From Bacteroidota bacterium (GTDB lineage Bacteria > Bacteroidota > Bacteroidia > Chitinophagales > Saprospiraceae): a stretch of 5,399 nucleotides of DNA. Within the stretch, counting starts at the first letter, position 1, and each line of letters begins with the position of its first letter. The DNA is taken from the NCBI GenBank assembly GCA_024280135.1, contig JAJRQS010000015.1, positions 1-5,399 of the forward strand, given 5' to 3'. The notes under the pieces were generated by a model. The model did no database searches. It was not told the origin of the DNA and was given only the letters and a program-made list of their open reading frames with translations. A program made the translations under genes and the position numbers. This document shows, piece after piece, positions 1 through 5,399 of this stretch.

Positions 1-1
1 C

Positions 2-628
2 AGCTTTATTTCTTTAGGTGTAAACGGAGGAATGTATAGAGCAGACTATGATAACCAGAAGTTGAGAACGCCTGGAGGAATATATGGTGGAACAGAAGAC
101 CATCAAGATGCTGCATTAGCAGCGCGACTGGCTGGACAATCTTTTTTGCTAGATGCAGGACTTTACAGCCAAATGAATAATCTCGTTATTGGAGTAAGCG
201 TTATGGATGCCCTTGCGGGAAAAACAAAGCTAGGAAATACAAACTTACAGCCAGAAAGGCATTACTATGGCCAGATAGGCTATTTTTTAGACGTAAGTCA
301 GTCCATACAAATCAAGGCAAATGTTCAAGCCAAATGGAATAGTGGTCTAGTACAAACGCAAGGCTTGTTATTGGGTGTATGGAAAGAGTTATATAGTTTG
401 GGTGTAACGATGAGAGGGTACGATAAAAAAACAATGGAATCAATAGGAGGAATAGCTGGATATAAATTGAACGAACATTTTCAGCTTTTTTATGCCTATG
501 AATACAATATTCTACCACTTAGAAATGTTTTTGATGCAAATCACGAACTTGCACTGGCTTATGTGTTTAATACACAAATTGGCCAAGGGAAATTACCAAA
601 ATCAATTTATAATCCCCGTTATTTTTGA
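2..628 (+). CDS. porP: PorP/SprF-family type IX secretion outer-membrane protein, 3' part (5' end outside window)
   Basis: The reading frame is open from base 2 through the left edge, so this is the C-terminal ~208 residues of a longer protein (family members are usually about 300-350 residues); the ATG at 32 is internal. Seen: alternating hydrophobic/aromatic segments typical of outer-membrane beta strands (ISLGVNGGMYRADYD at the window start, SLGVTMRGYD, FQLFYAYEYN, HELALAYVFN), no cysteines, and a C-terminus ending NPRYF, with the terminal aromatic residue expected of a barrel and the [SN]PRYF ending common in PorP/SprF proteins. Family knowledge: PorP is needed for type IX secretion in Porphyromonas gingivalis, and SprF is needed for export of the SprB adhesin in Flavobacterium johnsoniae. 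The position immediately upstream of gldK matches the porP-porK order. The family call is firm; whether it is the PorP orthologue or one of the many SprF-like paralogues cannot be settled from a fragment. Confidence 0.85.
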   Translation, partial: SFISLGVNGGMYRADYDNQKLRTPGGIYGGTEDHQDAALAARLAGQSFLLDAGLYSQMNNLVIGVSVMDALAGKTKLGNTNLQPERHYYGQIGYFLDVSQSIQIKANVQAKWNSGLVQTQGLLLGVWKELYSLGVTMRGYDKKTMESIGGIAGYKLNEHFQLFYAYEYNILPLRNVFDANHELALAYVFNTQIGQGKLPKSIYNPRYF

Positions 629-819
629 GGTGTTCTAGCATGGTTTTAGTCCAAAATAGAATATTGGTATGAATATTGTCGTTTGGGATGCGTACGGATA
701 GCAAAATGTTTATTACTTTTGCTTTCCTTTTAGATTGTACTAATGGATGTTTGGTTCAATTTACAGTTTAAAGCACACATTCCAGTAATTTTAAAAATGT
801 GAAAATTAGGGTGTCAAAA
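629..819 (+). other. porP-gldK intergenic spacer
   Basis: About 190 bases without a credible gene. It has no strong hairpin followed by a T-run after the porP stop, so I see no intrinsic terminator. It contains one -7-like box (listed separately) and a 27-codon ATG ORF at 688-771 that I rejected. The GTG codons at 799 and 811 are in frame with gldK and are discussed there. Confidence 0.6.
714..721 (+). promoter_or_regulatory. Possible Bacteroidota -7 promoter box upstream of gldK
   Basis: TACTTTTG matches the Bacteroidota -7 consensus TAnnTTTG exactly. The nearest upstream TTTG (682-685) is 28 bases away, too far for the usual ~19-21 base spacing, so the -33 element is missing. A transcript from here would have a leader of roughly 90 bases before the gldK ATG. 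An eight-base degenerate match is expected occasionally by chance in AT-rich DNA, so this is a weak call. Confidence 0.25.
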
Positions 820-2061
820 ATGAGAAATTTAACAAAGTTTTTAATCGTTGGTCTAGTAATAGCACTAGGTCTTTCTTCATGTGGTCGTAAAGGAAACGGT
901 CAGTTACAAGGGGTCTTAGATAGACCTACTTGGAAAGGTATTAATCCACATGGAATGGTGAATGTTCCTTCTGGACGGTTGCACATTGGTGCAGGTGACG
1001 AGGATATCACAGGTTCGATGATATCTAGAAATAAAGCCATTTCTATTAGTGGATTCTATATGGATGATACCGAAATTACCAATAATGAGTATAGACAATT
1101 CACGCAATATGTGATTGACTCAATGGCTCATTCAATGATGGATCATTTTATCGAAGATGAAGATGGCAATACCATGATTGATTGGGATCAAGAATTGGAC
1201 TATGCAGACGAAAGCCTGGAAGATATGTTTTATCAAGGGGATGACCGTTTTGCAGGTAAAAAAGAATTAGACATCTCTCAAATGAGATTTGAATACCAGT
1301 GGTATGATTGGAAAGCTGCAGCTCACGCTACTCCTGACCAAACAAGATCTGACTTCCTCCATAAAGAGGAAACAAATATCTACCCTGATACGCTCGTATG
1401 GATTAGAGATTTTGCTTACTCATATAACGAGCCGATGACACGTAACTATTTTTGGCATCCAGCGTTTGATGACTATCCTGTTGTAGGTGTGAGTTGGAAG
1501 ACAGCTAGAGCATTTTCTTACTGGAGAACATTACTTTGGGATTCATACTCTGAAAATGGCGCTTTAAACTCGGAAGACTTTAGATTACCATTTGAGCATG
1601 AATGGGAATATGCAGCACGTGGAGGTCATGATTTAGTAAGATTTCCTTGGGGAGATTACTACTTAAGAAATTCTAAAGGGTGTCTTTTGGCAAACTTTAA
1701 ACCAGGTCGGGGTAATTATCCTGAAGATGGTGGCTTGTACACTGTAAAAGCAGATGCATACTACCCTAATGACTTTGGACTATTCAATATGGCGGGTAAT
1801 GTTGCTGAATGGACTGAATCTGCGTTCTATGAGAACTCATACTCTTTCATTCATGACTTGAACCCTGATGTGCGTTTTGCAGCTGATGATGATGCTCCAG
1901 AAGCACATAAGAGAAAAGTAGTCCGTGGAGGGTCATGGAAAGATGTTGGATACTTCCTTGAAACAGGTACAAGATCGTGGGAATTTCAAGACACCACTAA
2001 GTCTTATATCGGATTCAGATGTGCCTTATCTTTCTTAGGACGGTCTGCAAAAGACTTTTAA
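820..2061 (+). CDS. gldK: GldK/PorK, outer-membrane lipoprotein of the type IX secretion ring (FGE-sulfatase fold)
   Basis: GldK is a lipoprotein that forms, with GldN, the periplasmic ring under the outer membrane in type IX secretion and gliding. With the ATG at 820 the product is 413 residues and opens with a clean lipoprotein signal: N-terminal R/K, a hydrophobic stretch at 8-18 and lipobox LSSC with Cys21. In-frame GTG codons at 799 and 811 would only lengthen the n-region; an AGGG at 807-810 sits at usable distance from the ATG. Formylglycine-generating-enzyme-like (SUMF1) motifs follow: FYMDDTEITNNEYRQF (79-94), YPVVGVSWKTA (219-229), RLPFEHEWEYAARGG (255-269), FNMAGNVAEWTE (322-333), RGGSW (369-373), GFRCA (398-402). 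An acidic, GldK-typical insertion (about 95-218, with YPDTLVWIRDF and YSYNEPM) separates the first two. Cysteines equivalent to the FGE catalytic pair are absent, so a structural role is inferred. The length is a little below the ~460-490 of characterised homologues. It lies 191 bases after the porP-like gene. Confidence 0.95.
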   Translation: MRNLTKFLIVGLVIALGLSSCGRKGNGQLQGVLDRPTWKGINPHGMVNVPSGRLHIGAGDEDITGSMISRNKAISISGFYMDDTEITNNEYRQFTQYVIDSMAHSMMDHFIEDEDGNTMIDWDQELDYADESLEDMFYQGDDRFAGKKELDISQMRFEYQWYDWKAAAHATPDQTRSDFLHKEETNIYPDTLVWIRDFAYSYNEPMTRNYFWHPAFDDYPVVGVSWKTARAFSYWRTLLWDSYSENGALNSEDFRLPFEHEWEYAARGGHDLVRFPWGDYYLRNSKGCLLANFKPGRGNYPEDGGLYTVKADAYYPNDFGLFNMAGNVAEWTESAFYENSYSFIHDLNPDVRFAADDDAPEAHKRKVVRGGSWKDVGYFLETGTRSWEFQDTTKSYIGFRCALSFLGRSAKDF

Positions 2062-2070
2062 TCATACAAT

Positions 2071-2126
2071 GAGCATAGCAGTCTAGAGAAAATTTCGGGG
2101 TTTATCCCCACATTCTGCTATTTTTT
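2071..2126 (+). terminator. Possible intrinsic terminator or attenuator after gldK
   Basis: ATAGCAG (2075-2081) pairs perfectly with CTGCTAT (2115-2121), and a run of six T's (2121-2126) begins at the last stem base, as in a plus-strand intrinsic terminator. Inside the 33-base loop a second hairpin, GGGG (2097-2100) with CCCC (2106-2109) around TTTAT, and a short AAT/ATT pairing (2091-2093 with 2112-2114) stack on the stem. GAGC (2071-2074) can also pair with GCTC (2127-2130) if the T's bulge. The long interrupted apical part is unlike a compact terminator, so partial termination, an attenuator or an mRNA-processing or stabilising hairpin are alternatives. Confidence 0.45.
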
Positions 2127-2161
2127 GCTCATATTTTCACTATTAAGCATACTTTTTTCAC

Positions 2162-2201
2162 TGTACATGTGGCAGTTAGCCATTTTTGTGTACATTTGGC
2201 A
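2162..2201 (+). repeat. Pair of 13-nt direct repeats, TGTACAT[G/T]TGGCA
   Basis: TGTACATGTGGCA (2162-2174) and TGTACATTTGGCA (2189-2201) match at 12 of 13 positions with a 27-base period. TGTACA is itself a palindrome, so the two copies can also pair with each other as an outer stem around TGGC (2170-2173)/GCCA (2179-2182). The second copy overlaps the -7-like box before gldL. This geometry would suit a dimeric regulator or a stem-loop, but no known factor is recognised. Confidence 0.55.
2168..2198 (+). promoter_or_regulatory. Possible promoter for gldLMN
   Basis: TACATTTG (2191-2198) is an exact match to the Bacteroidota -7 consensus TAnnTTTG. Nineteen bases upstream of it lies TGTG (2168-2171), a 3-of-4 match to the -33 TTTG at the usual spacing. 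Transcription would start near 2205 and give a leader of about 30 bases to the gldL ATG, which is a natural length. The position downstream of a terminator-like hairpin strengthens the case; the imperfect -33 weakens it. Confidence 0.4.
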
Positions 2202-2236
2202 TTGGAATTTAATTGGTAACCGAAAAATTTAAAAAA

Positions 2237-2824
2237 ATGAGTTTTCTTCATTCAAAAGGATTTAAGTACCTTAAGAACTTAATTATTGGTCTAGGTGCAG
2301 CTGCTGTACTTCTTGGAGCACTTTTCAAAATCATGCACTGGGAAGGTGCGGGTATGATGTTAACAATAGGTATGCTCGTAGAAGCATTTATCTTTGCTTT
2401 CTTAGGTATTATTGGGCCAGAGCCTGATTACTACTGGGAGAAATTGTATCCAGGATTAGACAGATACGATGGCGATGTACAACCTATTGCTACTGGTGGA
2501 GGAGCTTCTGCTGGAGCGGCTTTAAATGGACCCGTTGTAGAAGAAAAATTGAGCGGAATGCTTGGTGAACTTCAAATCATGTCTAAAAGCATGTCTTCTC
2601 TAAAAGCTTTACAAGATGCAGACTTCTCTGGAGCGACTGAACAGATTCAAGCTATGGGTGATTTCTATGGCAAGTTGAACGAAGCAATGGGTCACCTTGC
2701 GGAAACGACTGAAGATGCACAACGGTACAAAGAAAATATGAGGTCTTTGAATAATAACCTTGGGTCTTTGAATAGTGTTTATGGTAATATGTTAGCTGCG
2801 ATGAATCCAAATCGTCCAGTTTAA
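2237..2824 (+). CDS. gldL: GldL/PorL, inner-membrane proton-channel subunit of the type IX secretion motor
   Basis: GldL and GldM form the proton-motive-force-driven motor of type IX secretion and gliding. From the ATG at 2237 the product is 195 residues. The frame extends back to a TTG at 2213, but those eight residues (MVTEKFKK) are probably untranslated leader, and the ATG follows an A-rich leader typical of the phylum. Seen: two N-terminal transmembrane helices (about 15-31 and 40-59) joined by the family motif FKIMHWEGAG; an acidic residue within the second helix, Glu49 in MLVEAFIFAFLG, at the position of the conserved glutamate needed for motor function in characterised GldL; then PEPDYYWEKLYPGL (61-74), a small Gly/Ala-rich linker (about 86-96) and a cytoplasmic C-terminal region rich in predicted helix (about 100-190). 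It is somewhat shorter than Flavobacterium GldL and much shorter than P. gingivalis PorL, the difference lying in the C-terminal cytoplasmic part. gldM follows after 46 bases. Confidence 0.95.
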   Translation: MSFLHSKGFKYLKNLIIGLGAAAVLLGALFKIMHWEGAGMMLTIGMLVEAFIFAFLGIIGPEPDYYWEKLYPGLDRYDGDVQPIATGGGASAGAALNGPVVEEKLSGMLGELQIMSKSMSSLKALQDADFSGATEQIQAMGDFYGKLNEAMGHLAETTEDAQRYKENMRSLNNNLGSLNSVYGNMLAAMNPNRPV

Positions 2825-2829
2825 TTATC

Positions 2830-2843
2830 ATTTCGATCGAAAT
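2830..2843. repeat. 14-bp perfect palindrome between gldL and gldM
   Basis: ATTTCGATCGAAAT is identical to its own reverse complement and lies 5 bases after the gldL stop and 27 bases before the gldM ATG. A perfect palindrome without a loop favours a homodimeric protein site over an RNA hairpin. No T-run follows it and no TAnnTTTG box lies nearby, so it is neither an obvious terminator nor part of an obvious promoter. Confidence 0.4.
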
Positions 2844-2870
2844 AATTCTCTCAAATTAAAAGATTAAACT

Positions 2871-4463
2871 ATGTCAATACCAAAGGAACCGCGGCAGCTA
2901 ATGATAAACCTGATGTACCTAGTACTCACGGCGATGTTAGCATTAAGCTTGTCAGCGGAAATTTTTAATGCCTTCTATACACTGGATGATGGTAATAATA
3001 ATAGTAATGCGATTGTCGCAACTACTAATGAAACCATCATGAAAGGTATTAATAAACAGGCAGATACATACAAAACGCCTGAAAACAAAGATGCCCAACA
3101 AAAAGCTACTCAAGTTTCAGCTATTGTCGATGACTTTAATTCGTATATTGAAGATATGAGACAAGAGCTTATTGATTTGTCAGGGGGGATGGACACCGTT
3201 ACGGGACACCCTAAAGGCTTTTCAGATACAGGAGTACCTACACGAGTACTTGTAGAGGGGTTAGAACAACCAGGTAAACCAAAATTGGAACCTAGAGGGG
3301 AAGAACTAAAGCAAAAGATTCTATCCACTAGAAATGCTTTATTGGCATTGTTAGATGAAAAGGATCGAGAAGGTGTTGCAAGTTCATTGCCTCTAAAAAT
3401 TGATGACCTTCCTGCAAAAGCGATTGCAAAAGCAAAAGCTAAAGGTAGCGACTTAACTTGGCAATATTTTAACTTTAACCAGATGCCAGTAGCAGCTGTG
3501 TTACCAATTCTTTCTAAGTATCAAGTGGATGCGAAATCTTCTGCAACTTCTGTTTTGAATTATTTCATGAAGAAGGTGAAAGGAGAAGCGCTTATTATGG
3601 ATAAATATGAAGTGGTAGCGCGTTCGCCAAAAGGATATTTATTGGAAGGTCAAAAGTATGAGGCTGACATTTTCTTGAGTGCTTATTCTTCGCAAGTGAA
3701 AAGTATGACTGTACGTGTAGATGGGAGAAGTTTACCCGTAAAAGCAGGTAAAGCTAAATATACAGAAACGGCGGGCTCTATCGGAACAAAAAACCATAAT
3801 GTTACGATATCTTTAACTAATCCGTTGACGAAGAAAACGGAAACTTATAAAGGAAAGTTTGCCTATGAAGTAGGACAAAAATCTATTGCAGTTGCTGCGG
3901 ATAAGATGAATGTATTCTATGTAGGTGTGGATAACCCAATCACTGTCTCGGCAGCGGGTATTCCAACGAGTAAGTTGAAAGTATCTGCGCCTGGATTGAA
4001 TCTTCGTAGAGGATCTGGAAAGAGTGCTTATATAGTAAAGCCAACGAAACCAGCAAAGCAAGTTTTTATTACCGTTTCTGGAGAAGGGGAAAGTGTTAAG
4101 AAGGAATTTCGGGTAAAGAGAATTCCGACACCAAATGCTACAGTTGGTCGTGATGCTAAAAACTGGAAAGGGGGAACCATCAAAAGCGGACCTTTTAAGG
4201 TTCAACGGATGCTAGAGGCTACTTTAGAAAACTTCGATTTTGATGCAAAATGTTCTATTCAAGGCTTTAACATGACCTATGTAAAAAGACGTGAGGATGG
4301 AGTTGTTGCCGTAAATAGAGGCGGTAAGTTCACTTCAGAAGTGACTCGTTTGGTTTCTAAAGCGAAACCAGGAGATGTGTACTATTTTGAAAATGTCAAA
4401 GGACGATGCCCAGGTGATCAGGTTGCTCGTTCATTGAATTCTTTGGTCTTTAAAATAAAGTAA
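2871..4463 (+). CDS. gldM: GldM/PorM, inner-membrane-anchored periplasmic shaft of the type IX secretion motor
   Basis: GldM is the stator-spanning, force-transmitting partner of GldL: one helix sits inside the GldL ring and a long dimeric periplasmic part reaches the GldK/GldN ring. The product is 530 residues, close to the ~515 of characterised homologues. Seen: a short cytoplasmic N-terminus with the hallmark PRQLMINLMYLV (8-19) running into a single transmembrane helix (about 11-30); a mainly helical first periplasmic domain (about 35-222, containing WQYFNFNQMPVAAVLPILSK at 197-216); then three beta-rich domains at about 238-335, 337-415 and 418-528. The FRVKRIPTPNATVG junction (413-426) and final NSLVFKIK are typical. 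The only two cysteines, Cys461 and Cys513, both lie in the last domain. The ATG at 2871 is the natural start because the N-terminal motif begins almost at once. Tight spacing to gldL and gldN argues for co-transcription. Confidence 0.96.
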   Translation: MSIPKEPRQLMINLMYLVLTAMLALSLSAEIFNAFYTLDDGNNNSNAIVATTNETIMKGINKQADTYKTPENKDAQQKATQVSAIVDDFNSYIEDMRQELIDLSGGMDTVTGHPKGFSDTGVPTRVLVEGLEQPGKPKLEPRGEELKQKILSTRNALLALLDEKDREGVASSLPLKIDDLPAKAIAKAKAKGSDLTWQYFNFNQMPVAAVLPILSKYQVDAKSSATSVLNYFMKKVKGEALIMDKYEVVARSPKGYLLEGQKYEADIFLSAYSSQVKSMTVRVDGRSLPVKAGKAKYTETAGSIGTKNHNVTISLTNPLTKKTETYKGKFAYEVGQKSIAVAADKMNVFYVGVDNPITVSAAGIPTSKLKVSAPGLNLRRGSGKSAYIVKPTKPAKQVFITVSGEGESVKKEFRVKRIPTPNATVGRDAKNWKGGTIKSGPFKVQRMLEATLENFDFDAKCSIQGFNMTYVKRREDGVVAVNRGGKFTSEVTRLVSKAKPGDVYYFENVKGRCPGDQVARSLNSLVFKIK

Positions 4464-4479
4464 GATTGAATTTCGTTTG

Positions 4480-4631
4480 GATTATCCAGACAATCATATA
4501 AATATTGAGAAAATGAAAATGCTAAAATTAATTTTGCCACTTGTACTATCAGTGCTTTTTGCAACAGGTCTTATGGCTCAGTTACCAGAAAGTGTCAATA
4601 CTGAAACTTCTACACTAGATTATCCAGACAA
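4480..4631 (+). repeat. 14-nt exact direct repeat flanking the gldN start
   Basis: GATTATCCAGACAA occurs at 4480-4493, in the gldM-gldN spacer, and again at 4618-4631 inside gldN, 138 bases apart and in the same reading phase (Asp-Tyr-Pro-Asp in both). The upstream copy is ahead of the chosen ATG. It may be coincidence in AT-rich DNA or a remnant of a small local duplication; no function is apparent. Confidence 0.4.
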
Positions 4632-5382
4632 ACCATTGGACGATGTTGTGGAGCGTACATTGACAGGTACTAAGCGTGTATTGCCGTATGAATCTATGCG
4701 TGAAGGAGATATCCTTTGGTCTAAAAAAGTTTGGCGGGTAATTGATGTGAGAGAGAAGATGAATCTTCCTTTTGCATACCCAGAAAAGCCTTTCTTTACG
4801 ATTTTGATGGAAGGATTGAAAGATGGAGCTTTGTCGGCTTATTCAGTGGAGGATGATAAGTTTTCTTATCCAATTCCTACTGAAGACGTAGAATCTATGC
4901 TGTACAGTGTCGATAGTATTGTCATGACAGATCCTGATACCTATGAGGACGTAATTAAAGTTGTGACTTCAGAGGTAGATCCTGAAAACGTGAAACGTTT
5001 TAGAATGAAGGAGATGTGGTTTTTTGATGCTGAATCTTCAACTATGAGGGTTCGTATATTGGGAATCGCTCCTATCATTGATAAATTTGATGATAATGGT
5101 GATTTTGTAAGGCAGCAAGCATTATTTTGGATTTATTATCCTGACTCGAGAGAATGGTTTGCTAAGTACAGAGTTGCCAATTTCTCAGGAAACGAGGCAA
5201 GTCCAATTACTTGGGAGGATATGTTAGAGATGCGTTTTTTCTCTAGTTACATTCTCAAGGAGTCAAATGTTCGGGATAGAAAGATTGCTGAATATATGAC
5301 AAATGGAGTCGATGCTTTAATGGAAGGAGAGAAAATTAAAAATTCAATCTTCAACTTTGAGCAAGATCTATGGTCGTACTAA
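4513..5382 (+). CDS. gldN: GldN/PorN, periplasmic ring protein of type IX secretion
   Basis: GldN associates with lipoprotein GldK in the outer-membrane-proximal ring and is contacted by the GldM C-terminus. With the ATG at 4513 the product is 289 residues and begins with a standard Sec signal peptide: MKMLK n-region, hydrophobic core, and a likely cleavage GLMA^QLP after Ala22, leaving an N-terminal Gln. A TTG at 4477 is in frame but would add twelve polar and charged residues before the signal peptide, so I rejected it; an ATG at 4519 is also possible. Family-typical blocks are visible: MREGDILWSKKVWRVIDVRE (62-81), EKPFFTILMEGL (91-102), FRMKEMWFFD (163-172) with MRVRILGIAP (178-187), ALFWIYYPDSRE (203-214) and the C-terminal FFSSYILKESN (242-252). 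There are no cysteines and no lipobox, consistent with a soluble periplasmic protein. The gap from gldM is 49 bases. Only 17 bases follow the stop, so its terminator is not in view. Confidence 0.95.
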   Translation: MKMLKLILPLVLSVLFATGLMAQLPESVNTETSTLDYPDKPLDDVVERTLTGTKRVLPYESMREGDILWSKKVWRVIDVREKMNLPFAYPEKPFFTILMEGLKDGALSAYSVEDDKFSYPIPTEDVESMLYSVDSIVMTDPDTYEDVIKVVTSEVDPENVKRFRMKEMWFFDAESSTMRVRILGIAPIIDKFDDNGDFVRQQALFWIYYPDSREWFAKYRVANFSGNEASPITWEDMLEMRFFSSYILKESNVRDRKIAEYMTNGVDALMEGEKIKNSIFNFEQDLWSY

Positions 5383-5399
5383 TTAGGTAGCATTTTCGA

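Larger units (their letters stand above)
2062..2236 (+). other. Structured gldK-gldL intergenic spacer
   Basis: This is the longest gap inside gldKLMN (175 bases to the chosen gldL ATG). In order it holds a two-tier hairpin with T-run (2071-2130), an AT-rich stretch, two near-identical 13-mers 27 bases apart (2162-2174 and 2189-2201), a small TGGC/GCCA hairpin followed by five T's between them, and a -7-like box overlapping the second 13-mer. No credible ORF is present. The combination suggests separate control of gldK and gldLMN, but this is inference. Confidence 0.6.

Noticed and set aside
312..518. Minus-strand open frame opposite the porP-like gene
   Set aside because: It is short, fully overlapped by a recognisable barrel-protein gene and resembles no protein family I know. 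The other short minus-strand frames at 916-1107 and 3110-3328 were rejected for the same reason.
640..665. TTTT/AAAA pairing just after the porP stop, as a terminator
   Set aside because: A four-base A/T-only stem without a following T-run is not a credible terminator.
688..771. 27-codon plus-strand ORF in the porP-gldK spacer
   Set aside because: The product is short with no recognisable family or clear signal peptide, there is no ribosome-binding or leader feature, and an ORF of this size is expected by chance.
820..2061. gldK as an active sulfatase-modifying (formylglycine-generating) enzyme
   Set aside because: The motifs of the fold are present, but the catalytic cysteines are missing and the gene sits in a gldKLMN context with a lipoprotein signal, which points to the structural GldK.
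2170..2187. Small TGGC/GCCA hairpin followed by five T's, as a terminator
   Set aside because: The stem is only 4 bp, too weak alone, and it sits within the repeat pair and the putative gldL promoter. I treat it as part of that region.
3813..4205. 130-codon minus-strand open frame inside gldM
   Set aside because: It lies wholly opposite a strongly recognised gldM, has a low-complexity Arg/Ser/Ile-rich translation with no domain, and no start context. It is a shadow of the coding strand.

Overview
The window is a compact, plus-strand type IX secretion / gliding motility locus from a member of the Bacteroidota. This rests on five consecutive genes that I recognise from their protein sequences: the 3' part of a PorP/SprF-family outer-membrane protein gene, then complete gldK, gldL, gldM and gldN (porK, porL, porM and porN in Porphyromonas nomenclature). 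The DNA is AT-rich. The leaders before the start codons are A-rich with little Shine-Dalgarno signal, and -7-like TAnnTTTG boxes are present; all three traits fit Bacteroidota. The detailed GldM C-terminus, with its AKPGD and RCPGD motifs, resembles what I recall from the Saprospiria/Chitinophagia side of the phylum, but I cannot place the genus.

Layout: 2-628, porP/sprF-like gene, cut by the left window edge; 629-819, a spacer with one weak promoter-like box; 820-2061, gldK lipoprotein; 2062-2236, a structured spacer with a two-tier hairpin plus T-run, a 13-nt near-perfect direct repeat and a -7-like box just before gldL; 2237-2824, gldL; 2825-2870, a short spacer with a 14-bp perfect palindrome; 2871-4463, gldM; 4464-4512, a short spacer; 4513-5382, gldN; the last 17 bases hold nothing recognisable.

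How the genes work together (established for the families): GldL and GldM form the inner-membrane motor. GldL has two transmembrane helices and GldM one, and the motor is driven by proton flow. The long periplasmic part of GldM reaches the outer-membrane-associated ring of lipoprotein GldK and periplasmic GldN. PorP/SprF proteins are outer-membrane barrels linked to that ring and to substrate export or adhesin delivery. The window therefore holds the energised core of the machine plus one barrel partner, in the porP-K-L-M-N order known from Porphyromonas gingivalis.

None of the protein genes looks like a novel system. The less-explained parts are the intergenic sequences: the gldK-gldL spacer looks as if it could uncouple gldK from gldLMN, and the gldL-gldM spacer carries a perfect palindrome. 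Three genes (gldK, gldL, gldN) have in-frame GTG or TTG codons upstream of a more credible ATG, and I chose the ATG in each case.
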